Shown here piece after piece: positions 52,484-61,361 of a stretch of DNA of 64,000 nucleotides. The notes below the pieces were generated by a model. The model saw only the letters and a list, made by a program, of their open reading frames with translations. It made no database searches and was not told where the DNA came from. The position numbers and the translations under genes were made by a program. Within the stretch, counting starts at the first letter, position 1, and each line of letters begins with the position of its first letter. The DNA is from JAGWAJ01 sp965215155 (GTDB lineage: Bacteria > Acidobacteriota > Vicinamibacteria > Vicinamibacterales > UBA8438). The DNA lies in assembly GCA_965215155.1 (NCBI GenBank), contig CBDCCY010000001.1, positions 496,001 through 560,000 of the forward strand. The letters are read 5' to 3'.

Positions 52484-54624
52484 TCACGGTAGCGGCAGGC
52501 GTAGCGCGGCCAGGGACCCCGGCAGATCCGGCCCCGCCACCTGCACCACGACGTACTGCCGGCCGTCGTGCAGGTAGCCCATCATTCCGTACTGGCCGGA
52601 GGCGGGGAGCGCCACCGTTCCGAGCCGTTCGCCGGTCCGCTTGTCGAGGGCGTGCAGGCGCGGCGTGCCGCCGGTGCCTTCCGCGGTGATCACGAGCGTC
52701 TTCGTGACCATCGTGACCGGGTGCGACAGGAGACCGGTGTTCGGCAGGTCGACGCCCGCGAGCGCCGGGTGGTTGCGGATGCGCTCCGGGGTGTCGCCGT
52801 TCGGAGTCTCCCAGAGGTGCTCGCCGGTGTTCATGTCGATGGCGACGATGCGGCTGTAGGGCGGCTTGAAGATGGGCAGCCCCTGCGGCCCGCGGAAGTC
52901 GCCGCGGTTCAGGACCGCGAAGTCGGCGATGGTGCGGCCGGTGGTCTTGATGTCGTCCGGCGCGTCGATCAGCTCGCCTGCGACAATGTTCTCGGAGCGG
53001 CAGCCGCGCCGGGTCGAGACGTAGAGGATGCCGGTCTCGGGGTCGGCCGAGGTCGGTCCGAAGATGTTCGACGCGCCGCTCGGGCAGCTCACGAACGAGC
53101 GCAGCCCCGAGGGATGCCCGCGCTCGGCGGGTTGAAGATGGGCCCGATCCGGTAGCGCTGGACGATCTCCAGCGCCTCGGCGCGGAGCTCCGGCGTGAAG
53201 TCGATCAGGTCGTCCTCGGTCAGGCCCTGCATCTCGTAGGCGGCTGGCCGGGTGGGCATCGGCTGCGTGGGGGAGAGCTGCTCGCCCGGCACCTCGGACT
53301 GCGGGACTGGCCGCTCCTCGATCGGCCAGATCGGTTCGCCCGTCGCCCGATCGAACGTGTAGGCCCAGCCCTGCTTGGTGGTCTGGACGACGATCTCGCG
53401 CGGGCGCCCGTCGACCGTCACGTCGAGTGTGACCGGCGCGGTCGGGTTGTCGAAGTTCCAGATGTCGTGGTGCACGGTCTGGAAGTGCCAGACCCGCTCG
53501 CCGGTCTGGACGTCGAGGGCGATGACGCTCGTCCCGAACAGCCCGTCGCCCGGCCGGAATCCGCCGTAGAAGTCGATGGTCGGCGGGTTGGTCGGGACGT
53601 AGACCAGGCCCCGCTCCGGGTCGGCCGAGATCGGCGCCCACGACGAGACGTCTCCGGTCCACTCCCAGGCGTCGTTCTCCCACGTCTCGTGGCCGAACTC
53701 GCCGGGGCGCGGGATGACGTTGAACTTCCACTTGTGCGCGCCGGTGCGGGCGTCGTAGCCGAGGATGTCGCCCGGCACGTTCTCGATGCGGGTCTGGTTG
53801 TAGCCCTGCTCGGCCGAGTTGCCGACCACCACCACGCCGTTGACCACGATGGGCGGCGACGAGCTGGTGATGTAGCCGAGCTCGCGCGGGATGCCGAAGT
53901 CAGGGTCGTAGGCGCCGTCCCAGCTCAGCCACGGCCCCCAGTCGGCGATGAGGTCGGGCAGCAGGTCGACGACGCCGGTCTCCGGGAAGCCGGGGAGCGG
54001 CACGGGCCGGCCCCAGTTCTCGAGCGGCCGCCCGGTCCTCGCGTCGAGGGCGTGCAGGAAGAAGGCCGGGCTGATGATGTAGACGACCCCGCGCCCGTCC
54101 ACGTCGGCGTAGGCGACGCCCTTGCCGTAGCCGTTGCGCATGCCGCGGTCGAAGCGCGTCGTGTGCGGCTCGCGGTGGGTCCAGAGCGTCTCGCCGGCGG
54201 CCGGGTCGATGGCCACCACGGTGCGGCGCTCGCCGGCGACGGTGTAGAGCGTGCCGTCGACGTAGATGGGCGTCGCGCGCGAGACGCCGAGCGCGCCCGG
54301 TCCGAAGTTGTCGCCGCGCCAGATCCAGGCCACTTCGAGGTCCTCGAAGTTGTCGGCGTCGATCTGATCCAGGCCCGAGTAGCGGGTGTGCCCGGCGTCG
54401 CCGCCGATGTAGCGCCACTCGCCGGTCGCCGGCTCCGCCTCTGCCTCCTGGCCCGCCGCTTCGCCCGCCGCCGGCAGGACGACGGCCAGCGCCAGGGCCA
54501 GCGCGGCGCGCGCGACGACGGTCGCCGACTGCGCGGCCGACTCGCCTTCGGTGGGCGCCCACGGTGAGCCGCTTGCGTGGAACGGCGCGTGGCACCTGGA
54601 GAATGGTCGGGTAGCACCCATCAT
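52484..54624 (-). CDS. Glucose-dehydrogenase-like quinoprotein, one frameshift
   Basis: From ATG 54624 (GGAGAG upstream) the first frame runs to GPIFNPPSAGIP near 53110. Adding one base at the run 53111-53113 joins the second frame SGLRSFVSCPSGASNIFGPTSADPETG, which ends at 52484, giving about 713 residues, normal for this family. Motifs are WRYIGGDAGHTRYSGLDQI, IDPAAGETLWTHRE, PGEFGHETWENDAWEWTGD, and at the active site HHDIWNFDN with N390 where the catalytic aspartate is usual and D392 two residues on. The N-terminus holds a signal or anchor segment. The frameshift lies in a homopolymer and may be an assembly error. The cytochrome c gene at 54796 lies upstream on the same strand. Confidence 0.82.
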
Positions 54625-54795
54625 TGATTCACTCTCCGGTTCATTCTCACTGCGGTCGATCCTCGGTGGGGGCTCGCCGATCGCGACCGCTACGACCTTG
54701 TCGGGGTGCTGACACGGTGTCCTCCGGCGTGCGTAGGGGGTGCCGCGGTTGGCAGTGGAGCCCCGCTCGGTGACCTCCGGCGCAGGCGGACCTGC

Positions 54796-55287
54796 CTACG
54801 GCGCTGCGACGATCTCCAGCGCCTGCAGCGCGGAGAGATTGGTGGGCAGCGGGGTCTCCCCGGCGGGATAGCCGTTCAGGTCGAGGAGATAGGCCACGAC
54901 GGCGGCGTACTGGGCCGGGCTGAGGCTTCCCGGATCGCCCTCCGGCATGAGCGTCGAGATGGTGTCGAAGAGGTCGCCGGCCGTCAGGCCCACCCACGTG
55001 AGCCGGAACCGCCCGCCCGAGAACTCGACGGTGTCGTGACAGGCGGAGCACACGTCGCGGAACGTCTGCTCGCCGCGCGAGACCTGGTCGGCCGTGAAGA
55101 CGCCGTCCGCCACCGTCCCGCCCGACTGTGCCGCGGCGCCGCCGGTGGGCGCCGCGAGGGTCCCCGCCAGCGGCCCCGCGGCCGGAGGCCAGATGCCTGC
55201 GCCTCCCGCGCACAGCCAGACCAGTATCGCCGCGCCCGCCACGGACGCTCGCGCGCGCCGCCGTCGCTCCGTGCCGTCTTCCCTCAT
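54796..55287 (-). CDS. Small exported cytochrome c
   Basis: 163 residues from ATG 55287. A signal or anchor segment (ASVAGAAILVWLCAGGAGIW) and a low-complexity linker lead to one haem domain: CSACH in FRDVCSACHDTVEF, LTAGDLFDTISTLMPEGDPGSLSPAQYAAVVAYLLDLNGY with the distal methionine in TLMPEGD. This is the usual partner cytochrome of PQQ dehydrogenases. It is the first gene before the quinoprotein at 54624 on the same strand (171 bp), so it probably accepts that enzyme's electrons. Confidence 0.85.
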   Translation of the reverse strand: MREDGTERRRRARASVAGAAILVWLCAGGAGIWPPAAGPLAGTLAAPTGGAAAQSGGTVADGVFTADQVSRGEQTFRDVCSACHDTVEFSGGRFRLTWVGLTAGDLFDTISTLMPEGDPGSLSPAQYAAVVAYLLDLNGYPAGETPLPTNLSALQALEIVAAP

Positions 55288-55509
55288 ACCGGCCTCACCC
55301 TGCACTGCCCCCCCGAACGCCGCCCTCCGCGGCAACGCTCGGATCGGACGGGAGGCATCATCGCCGATGCCGGCCCCCCGCGCAACCGGTCCGGCGCCGT
55401 CGGCCGCTCGCCCGTGGCAGGGCCGTGCCCGTAAGCGACCGGAGCGCACGCGCCGATACGTACGGGGTGGGGAGGTGCGCCGCTCGGCGGCGGGTCGCGG
55501 GCCCAGGTC

Positions 55510-56070
55510 ATGAACGCGTTCGACTTGGTGGTTCTGGTCGCCATGGCGCTGCTGATGCTGGCGGGGCTGCTGAAGGGCTTCACGCGCCTCGCGATCGGCA
55601 TCGCGGCGCTGGTGGCCGCGTTCGTCCTCGCGGTCCGGTTCCATGCGCCGGTCGCCGCCTCCCTCGCGGCGGCGGCGGAGATCACCGAGCCCGTAGCTAC
55701 GGCCGTGGCGTACGCGGCGATCTTCCTCGGCACCATGCTGGTCGGCGCCCTCGTCGCCTTCTTGGCGCGGCGGACCCTGAAGCTCGCCATGCTGGGCTGG
55801 GTGGACCGGCTGGCCGGCGCCGCGACGGGGCTCGTCGCCGCACTGCTGGCGGCCGGGCTGGTGCTGGTCCCCGCGGCCAGCCGCTTCCCGGCCGGCGAGA
55901 GCCTGCTGCGGGAGTCCGTCCTCGCCCCCTACGCGGCCGCCGCGGCGGCGCTCACCCATCGTCTCGTCCCCGAACCCCTCTCCGCCGAGTACCGCGAACG
56001 GATGGACTCGCTCCGCGTCTACTGGCTGGAGCGCCGCGCACCGCCCGCCGCGGCCGGACCGCCGGGCTGA
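55510..56070 (+). CDS. cvpA: CvpA-family membrane protein
   Basis: 186 residues. The opening MNAFDLVVLVAMALLMLAGL-type helix followed by KGFTRLAIGIAALVAAFVLAVRF, two more membrane segments (VATAVAYAAIFLGTMLVGALVAF and LAGAATGLVAALLAAGLVLVP) and a helical tail give the CvpA pattern of four helices. CvpA influences envelope integrity and toxin export in Escherichia coli. The divergent 222-bp gap to the cytochrome gene holds no other gene. Confidence 0.85.
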   Translation: MNAFDLVVLVAMALLMLAGLLKGFTRLAIGIAALVAAFVLAVRFHAPVAASLAAAAEITEPVATAVAYAAIFLGTMLVGALVAFLARRTLKLAMLGWVDRLAGAATGLVAALLAAGLVLVPAASRFPAGESLLRESVLAPYAAAAAALTHRLVPEPLSAEYRERMDSLRVYWLERRAPPAAAGPPG

Positions 56071-56207
56071 TCGGGTCACGGTGGGGATCGGAGCTCGGCG
56101 CCTGCGCGGGTCCTTCCGTCGGCAGAGGGCTGACTCCGGGAGTGTCCTGCAGGAGTTGCCGTGTCGTGCTACGGTGAGTCGGAGGCGCTCCGACCCGCCC
56201 GACTCCG

Positions 56208-56966
56208 ATGCGGACCCCGCCCGTCGCCCAGTGGCTCCCGTTCGCCCTGCCCGGGGTGCCCCGCGCGCCCAGCCGGCCGCGGCTCCCGCGGGCGCGTCGA
56301 GTCGTGACCGCAGACTTTCCCGGCAACGCATGTCCGGTGGGCAGCCGTGTCGGCTTCACCGCTCGGCGGCAGCCGCTCGGCGGCGTCGTTGCCGAACTGC
56401 AGCACGCCCGCGCCGTCGTCGCGGCGTCCGACGGGTCGCGGTGGAAGGTGCCCTACGCGCTGCTCACCGTGGTCGAGCGCGTGCCGGAGCGGGAGTGCAC
56501 GCTCGCCGAGGTGGAGGCCCTGGCCCGCGAGCTGCTCGCGCGCCACGTCGCGGAGAGCGGCCTGGACGCCGGCTGGAGCTTCGGCTTCGACCTCGCGACC
56601 GCGCGCGGCGGGGTCTGCCGGCCGGCGGAGAAGCGCATCGGACTGTCGGTCAGCTACTGCCACCGGGCGACGCGGGCCGAGATCGCCGACACCCTGCTGC
56701 ACGAGATCGCCCATGCCATCGTCGGCGTGCGCCACCAGCACGACGCGGTCTGGCGGGCCAAGGCGCGCGAGATCGGCTGCACGGCCGAGCGCTGCCACGA
56801 CGTCAGCCACACCCCGGCCCGCTGGGTGGGCGCCTGCGGCTGCGGGCGGCGCTGGCTGCGGCAGCGCCTCAGCCGCCAGCTGCGGCGCGGTGCGCGCTGC
56901 GCGCGGTGCGACGGCGAGATCACGTGGCGCCGGAACACCGATCTGGGCCCGTTCGCGGCGTCGTGA
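56208..56966 (+). CDS. SprT-like zinc protease with zinc ribbon
   Basis: 252 residues from ATG 56208; a GTG at 56304 (VTADFPGNACPVG) would drop a proline- and arginine-rich leader and is equally possible. The zinc motif is HEIAHAIVG with a third histidine in RHQHDAVWRAKAREIGC, the SprT pattern. The C-terminal CGCGRRW and CARCDGEITW pairs form a zinc ribbon. SprT/Spartan relatives cut proteins cross-linked to DNA, but bacterial ones are poorly studied. A short domain before the protease (GFTARRQPLGGVVAELQHARAVVAA) resembles an SH3-like barrel. A stand-alone gene between cvpA and a minisatellite. Confidence 0.8.
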   Translation: MRTPPVAQWLPFALPGVPRAPSRPRLPRARRVVTADFPGNACPVGSRVGFTARRQPLGGVVAELQHARAVVAASDGSRWKVPYALLTVVERVPERECTLAEVEALARELLARHVAESGLDAGWSFGFDLATARGGVCRPAEKRIGLSVSYCHRATRAEIADTLLHEIAHAIVGVRHQHDAVWRAKAREIGCTAERCHDVSHTPARWVGACGCGRRWLRQRLSRQLRRGARCARCDGEITWRRNTDLGPFAAS

Positions 56967-57030
56967 CCGCTTCCGGAACGAGGGGGCGTACGCTGGCGCC
57001 GCGGAGCGCGTGGAGCGGCACCCGCACACA

Positions 57031-57111
57031 TCGGCGCGGGCCGGAATCCGTCGGCGCGGGCCGGAAATCCGCCGGCGCAGACCGGATTCCGTCGGCGCGG
57101 ACCGGATTCCA
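57031..57111. repeat. 20-bp minisatellite, four units
   Basis: Units at 57031, 57051, 57072 and 57092 follow the form tcggcgcgggccggaatccg with substitutions and one 21-base unit. They lie in the 251-bp gap between the SprT-like gene and the next start. There is no spacer between units, so it is not a CRISPR. Confidence 0.8.
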
Positions 57112-57217
57112 GGACAGGATTCCCCGGCGGATGGAATAATCGGGCGGTCGCGGCACGAGGCGCGCCGGCACGTCAGCGGGCGTCACGTCGAGGCCGCCAA
57201 CGGGGAGGACATATCCC

Positions 57218-58249
57218 ATGCATCGAGTCATCGGTCGTCCCGTCGCCGCCGTCGCGCTCCTGGCCGGGGTCTTCCTGCTGGTTCCGGCTTCTCCTGCCGC
57301 CGCCCAGTGCGAGCCGGACGGAGAAGTGCAGTTCCTCTGCGGGCCGGTGAGCCCCGAGGACCTCGCCCCGGTCCCCGACACGCCCTGGGTCATCGTGTCG
57401 AGCATGATCGACGGGGGCTCGATCTACGCCGCCGACACGCGCGACCACTCTTCCACCGTCATCTACCCGGTCGAGACGTCCGAGCCGCGCCAGGACACCG
57501 CCGCCTACGGCGCCTGCCCGGGGCCGGTGTCGCGCGACTTCCGGCCCCACGGGCTCTACCTGCGGCCCGGAGAGGAAGGACGCCACACGCTGCTGGTCGT
57601 CGGCCACGGCGCACGCGAGGCGATCGAGGTCTTCGAGGTGGACGCCACGGGCGCCGGCGCGCCGGCGCTGACCTGGGTGGGCTGCGCGGTGGCGCTGGAG
57701 CCGCTCTCCCTCAACTCCGTGGTCTCCCTGCCGGACGGAGGCATCGTGGCCACCAGCCCGCGGACCGGCGACATCTGGGAATGGGCGGGCGGCACGGACT
57801 GGACCCGTGTCCCGGGCAGCGAGGACATCGGGCCGAACGGCCTGGAGATCTCCCGGGACGGCGAGTGGTTCTACGTCGGCGGCTACGGGCGTCAGGCGCT
57901 GATCCGCCTGTCGCGCGGGCGGATGCCGGTCGAGCAGCACCCCATCGACGTCGGCTTCCACATCGACAACGTGCGCTGGGGGCCCGGCAACACGCTGCTC
58001 GCGGCCGGTCATATCGGTCCGACGCGCGAGGCGATCGGCATCTGCATCCGGCAGGGCGAGTGCGAAGGCGTCACGTCGCGGGTGGCGCAGGTCGATCTCG
58101 ACAGCCTCACTGCGGAGGAGGTCGTCCGCTACCCCTCGAACGACCTGCTGATTCTGGGCACGGTGGCCATCCAGGTGGACGACGAGATCTGGGTCGGTCA
58201 GGTCGCGGAGGGCGATCGCATCGCCCGCTTCCCGGCGCCGGGCCGCTAG
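57218..58249 (+). CDS. Exported beta-propeller protein (SMP-30/strictosidine-synthase-like), copy B
   Basis: 343 residues with a signal peptide (ending PAAAQ). The mature start CEPDGEVQFLCGPVSPEDLAPVPDTPWV copies that of 32306-33322, and the paralogous blocks EDIGPNGLEISRDGEWFYVGG and VGFHIDNVRWGPGNTLLAAGH follow in the same order. Two cysteine pairs are conserved with copy A. The gene is 45 bp upstream of the UbiA-type gene and in the same direction, but any functional link to that pathway is unproven. GGAGGA lies before the ATG. Confidence 0.82.
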   Translation: MHRVIGRPVAAVALLAGVFLLVPASPAAAQCEPDGEVQFLCGPVSPEDLAPVPDTPWVIVSSMIDGGSIYAADTRDHSSTVIYPVETSEPRQDTAAYGACPGPVSRDFRPHGLYLRPGEEGRHTLLVVGHGAREAIEVFEVDATGAGAPALTWVGCAVALEPLSLNSVVSLPDGGIVATSPRTGDIWEWAGGTDWTRVPGSEDIGPNGLEISRDGEWFYVGGYGRQALIRLSRGRMPVEQHPIDVGFHIDNVRWGPGNTLLAAGHIGPTREAIGICIRQGECEGVTSRVAQVDLDSLTAEEVVRYPSNDLLILGTVAIQVDDEIWVGQVAEGDRIARFPAPGR

Positions 58250-58294
58250 TGCCGGTACCGGCGCGGACGGCACCGGCACGGCGGGCCTGACGCG

Positions 58295-59182
58295 ATGGCC
58301 GATGGGGCTTCGGCCGCCCGCGAGCTCGTGCGTCTCGTGCGGCCGCGCGACTGGCTGAAGAACGTCTTCGTGCTGCTGCCGCTGCCGTTCGCCCTCGGCA
58401 GCGGCAGCCGCGTGGAGCCGGCCGCGCTCGCCGTCGGCCTCGTTGCAATGAGCCTGACGAGCTCCGCCGCCTACGTCTTCAACGACTGGCGGGACGCGGA
58501 GCGCGACCGGCAGCATCCCCGCAAGCGGCGCCGGCCGCTCGCGGCGGGGAGCCTCCCCGCCGCCGCGGGTCCCGCCCTCGGCGCGGGTCTCGCGGCGGCG
58601 GGAGCGTCGGCGGCCTACCTCGGGGCGCCCGCACCGGCGGGGCTCGTCGTGACGGCGTACCTCGGGTTGCAGCTCCTCTACACGCTGTACGGCAAGCACG
58701 TCCCGCTGGTCGACGTCTTTCTGCTGTCGTCGGGGTTCGTCCTGCGCGTAGTCCTCGGTTGCGCCCTGGCCGGCGTCCCGCCCTCGAACTGGCTGCTCCT
58801 CTGCTCGTCGTCGCTCGCGCTGCTGCTGGCCCTGGCGAAGCGGCGCGCCGACCTGGTCCAGGGGCTCGACGAGCGTCACCGGCCCAGCCTCGCCGGCTAC
58901 AACCGGGCGTTCCTCGACCAGGGGCTGGCCGTGTCGGCGGGTCTGACGATCACCGCGTATGCCCTCTACTGCATGGACGCCGCCCTCCTCGTGCCCGGGC
59001 GCGAGTTCGCGTCGCTGCCGTTCGTGGTCCTCGCGGTGATGGAGTGCCTGCGGATCGTGCACGCCGAGGACGGCGGCGGATCGCCGGTCGACATGCTGCT
59101 GTCGTCGCCCGTGCTGCTCGCCTGCTCCCTCGCCTGGGCGGCCGCGATCCTGCTGAGCGTTCGGGTCTCCGTGGCGGTGTGA
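58295..59182 (+). CDS. UbiA-family phosphoribosyltransferase (decaprenyl-phosphate phosphoribosyltransferase-like)
   Basis: 295 residues with eight or nine membrane helices. The prenyl-diphosphate/metal motif is NDWRDAERDRQHPRKRRRP with N63, D64, D67 and D71, in the arrangement of Rv3806c-type DPPR synthases rather than of quinone prenyltransferases (the HPxKxxRP ending). It should join phosphoribosyl diphosphate to polyprenyl phosphate. Other blocks are LYTLYGKHVPLVDVFLLSSGFVLRVVLG and ALAKRRADLVQ. It is followed after 16 bp by the DprE1-like gene and then the DprE2-like gene, the order expected for polyprenyl-phosphoryl-arabinose synthesis. Confidence 0.85.
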   Translation: MADGASAARELVRLVRPRDWLKNVFVLLPLPFALGSGSRVEPAALAVGLVAMSLTSSAAYVFNDWRDAERDRQHPRKRRRPLAAGSLPAAAGPALGAGLAAAGASAAYLGAPAPAGLVVTAYLGLQLLYTLYGKHVPLVDVFLLSSGFVLRVVLGCALAGVPPSNWLLLCSSSLALLLALAKRRADLVQGLDERHRPSLAGYNRAFLDQGLAVSAGLTITAYALYCMDAALLVPGREFASLPFVVLAVMECLRIVHAEDGGGSPVDMLLSSPVLLACSLAWAAAILLSVRVSVAV

Positions 59183-59198
59183 GCGGGAAGGGCGACCC

Positions 59199-60527
59199 GT
59201 GCGGTCCGACGGAGCGACCATCGCCGGCTGGGGTCGGGTGAGCGCGCCCGGGCGCGAGCTCCGATCGGACGATCTCGTGCGGCTGACCGACGGCGCGACC
59301 CTCTCTCGCGGTCTCGGCCGCTCCTACGGCGATTCCTCGCTGCCGCCGCCTTCGGTGCGCGAGGTGGCCGGCACCGTGCTCGGCGACCGCGTGCTGGCGT
59401 TCGATCCGGCGACGGGGAGCCTGCGGGCCGAGGCCGGCCTGAGCCTCGACGCCCTCACCCGGATGCTGTTGCCGCGCGGCTGGTTCGTGCCGGTCACCCC
59501 GGGCACGGCCTTCGTGACGCTGGGGGGCATGGTGGCGGCCGACGTCCACGGCAAGAACCACCATGTCGACGGCTGCTTCGGCGCGCACGTGGAGGCGCTG
59601 CGCCTGCGGGTGGCCGACGGCCGCATCGTCGATTGCGCCCCCGAGTGCGAGGTGGACCTCTTCCGGGCCACGGTCGGCGGCATGGGGTTGACGGGACACA
59701 TCCTCGAGGTCGCCTTCCGGATGCAGCGGGTGCCCTCCCCGTGGATTCTCGGGGAGAGCGTGCGCGCGGCCGGCATCGACGCCCTCCTCGCCGAGCTCGA
59801 GCGTTCGAGCGCCGCGTGGCCCTTCACCGTGGCGTGGGTGGACGGCGTGGGGCGCGGGCCGGGTCTCGGCCGCGGCATCGTCCACCGCGGACGCTGGGCC
59901 GACCCGTCCGAGGCGCCGGCAGGCGGACCCGCGCCTCCGGGGCCTGTGCGCGTCCCGTTCGACCTGCCGGCGGGAACGCTCAATCGCGCCACGGTGGGCC
60001 TGTTCAATGCGGCCCTCTACCGCGCGCACGGCCGATCGTTGCACCGCCGCGTGCAGTCGCCGTACCGCTTCTTCCACCCGCTCGACCGCCTGGCGGACTG
60101 GTACCGCCTCTACGGGCGCCGGGGCTTGACGCAGCACCAGTGCGTCATCCCGCACGAGCGTAGGCCCGCGGCGGTGCGGGGACTGCTCGAGATCCTCGCC
60201 CGCCGCCGCGCCGCCGTCGCGCTCTGCGTCATCAAGAATTGCGGCGACGAGGGCGCGGGGACCCTGTCGTTCCCGCGGCGGGGGACGTCGGTGGCGATCG
60301 ACCTCCCGATCGACGACCGGACGCAGGGCCTCGTCGACGCGCTCAACGAGCGGGTGATCGAGCTCGGCGGGCGCATCTATCTGGCCAAGGACGCCTTCAC
60401 GCGGGCCGAGCACTTCCGGGCCATGGAGCCGCGCCTCGAGCGCTGGACCGCCGTCCGGCGCCGGTGGGATCCGGAGCTGCGGCTGCGCAGCGCACAGTCC
60501 GTGCGCATCCTGGGGGATCCCGCGTGA
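59199..60527 (+). CDS. dprE1: DprE1-like FAD oxidase (decaprenylphosphoryl-ribose 2'-epimerase subunit)
   Basis: 442 residues from GTG 59199 (GGGAAGGG upstream). FAD domain: GLGRSYGDSSLPP, VTPGTAFVTLGGMVAADVHGKNHH with H117 at the position of the flavin-contact histidine 132 of the Mycobacterium tuberculosis enzyme, and VGGMGLTGHILEVAF. Substrate domain: RGTSVAIDLPI, where the mycobacterial cysteine 387 is replaced by A366, and RIYLAKDAFT with K397 for lysine 418. It oxidises the 2' hydroxyl of polyprenyl-phosphoryl-ribose, to be finished by the reductase encoded at 60579. The overall length and ending match the family. Confidence 0.88.
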   Translation: MRSDGATIAGWGRVSAPGRELRSDDLVRLTDGATLSRGLGRSYGDSSLPPPSVREVAGTVLGDRVLAFDPATGSLRAEAGLSLDALTRMLLPRGWFVPVTPGTAFVTLGGMVAADVHGKNHHVDGCFGAHVEALRLRVADGRIVDCAPECEVDLFRATVGGMGLTGHILEVAFRMQRVPSPWILGESVRAAGIDALLAELERSSAAWPFTVAWVDGVGRGPGLGRGIVHRGRWADPSEAPAGGPAPPGPVRVPFDLPAGTLNRATVGLFNAALYRAHGRSLHRRVQSPYRFFHPLDRLADWYRLYGRRGLTQHQCVIPHERRPAAVRGLLEILARRRAAVALCVIKNCGDEGAGTLSFPRRGTSVAIDLPIDDRTQGLVDALNERVIELGGRIYLAKDAFTRAEHFRAMEPRLERWTAVRRRWDPELRLRSAQSVRILGDPA

Positions 60528-60578
60528 CCGGGAGGAACCCGCGGTGACGCGGGGAACCGGCATGGAGGAAGATGCTCC

Positions 60579-61319
60579 GTGAACGCCGTTCTGCTCGGGG
60601 CGACGCGCGGCATGGGCCGGGCGTTGGCGCGGCGGCTGGTCGAGCGCGGCGACGCACTCTGCCTCCTTGGACGGGACCCGGCGGAGCTCGACCGGTCCGC
60701 GCGCGATCTGCAGGTGCGCGGCGCGCTGCCCGCTCCGCCTCCCGCGTTCCCGTGCGACCTCGCCCGGCCCGAGACGTTCGGCCCGGCCCTCGACGCCGCG
60801 GCGGAGAGCCTGGGTCGACTCGACACCGTCATCGTGACGGCGGCCGCCTTCGCGGCGCAGACCGTGCTCGAGGGCGATCCGGATCGGGCGCGCGAGCTCG
60901 CCACCGTCGACTTCGCCAACACCGTCGGCTTCTGCGAGCACGCCCGGCGCCGCCTGCTCGCGGCCGGCGGGGGGACACTCTGCGTCTTCTCCTCCGTCGC
61001 CGGCGACCGTGCCCGCTCCCCCGTCGTCCTCTACGGTGCCGCCAAGGCGGGCCTGTCCGCCTACCTGGAGGGTCTCGACCACCGCTACCACCGGCAGGGG
61101 CTGCGGACCGTCTGCGTCAAGCCGGGCTTCGTGCGGACCGGCATGACGGCCGGCCTCGATCCGCCGCCCTTCGCCGGCGACCCCGAGCGCGTCGCCCGCC
61201 GCGTCGTCCGCGCCATCGACCGCGGCCGCCCCGTCGTCTACGCGCCGCCCGTCTGGCGCTGGATCATGCTGGTCGTCCGGCGCCTGCCGCGCGCGGTCAT
61301 GCGGCGGGCCGGCTTCTGA
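60579..61319 (+). CDS. dprE2: DprE2-like short-chain dehydrogenase
   Basis: 246 residues from GTG 60579 (GGAGGA upstream). The SDR fold shows VLLGATRGMGRALARRL for NAD(P) binding, VIVTAAAFA, the serine in FSSVAGD and YGAAK for the catalytic Y-x-x-x-K. The ending WRWIMLVVRRLPRAVMRRAGF is a membrane-associating tail as in DprE2. Placed directly after dprE1 (51 bp), it should reduce the 2'-keto intermediate to polyprenyl-phosphoryl-arabinose. Assigned by position as well as sequence; SDRs alone are hard to distinguish. Confidence 0.8.
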   Translation: MNAVLLGATRGMGRALARRLVERGDALCLLGRDPAELDRSARDLQVRGALPAPPPAFPCDLARPETFGPALDAAAESLGRLDTVIVTAAAFAAQTVLEGDPDRARELATVDFANTVGFCEHARRRLLAAGGGTLCVFSSVAGDRARSPVVLYGAAKAGLSAYLEGLDHRYHRQGLRTVCVKPGFVRTGMTAGLDPPPFAGDPERVARRVVRAIDRGRPVVYAPPVWRWIMLVVRRLPRAVMRRAGF

Positions 61320-61361
61320 ATCGGGCCGCGTGCCGGCGGCGGGGGCGTTCCGGGTCGGGCG

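Noticed and set aside
57031..57111. CRISPR array or att repeats
   Set aside because: Repeats are contiguous with no spacers and show no match to a tRNA or integrase site.
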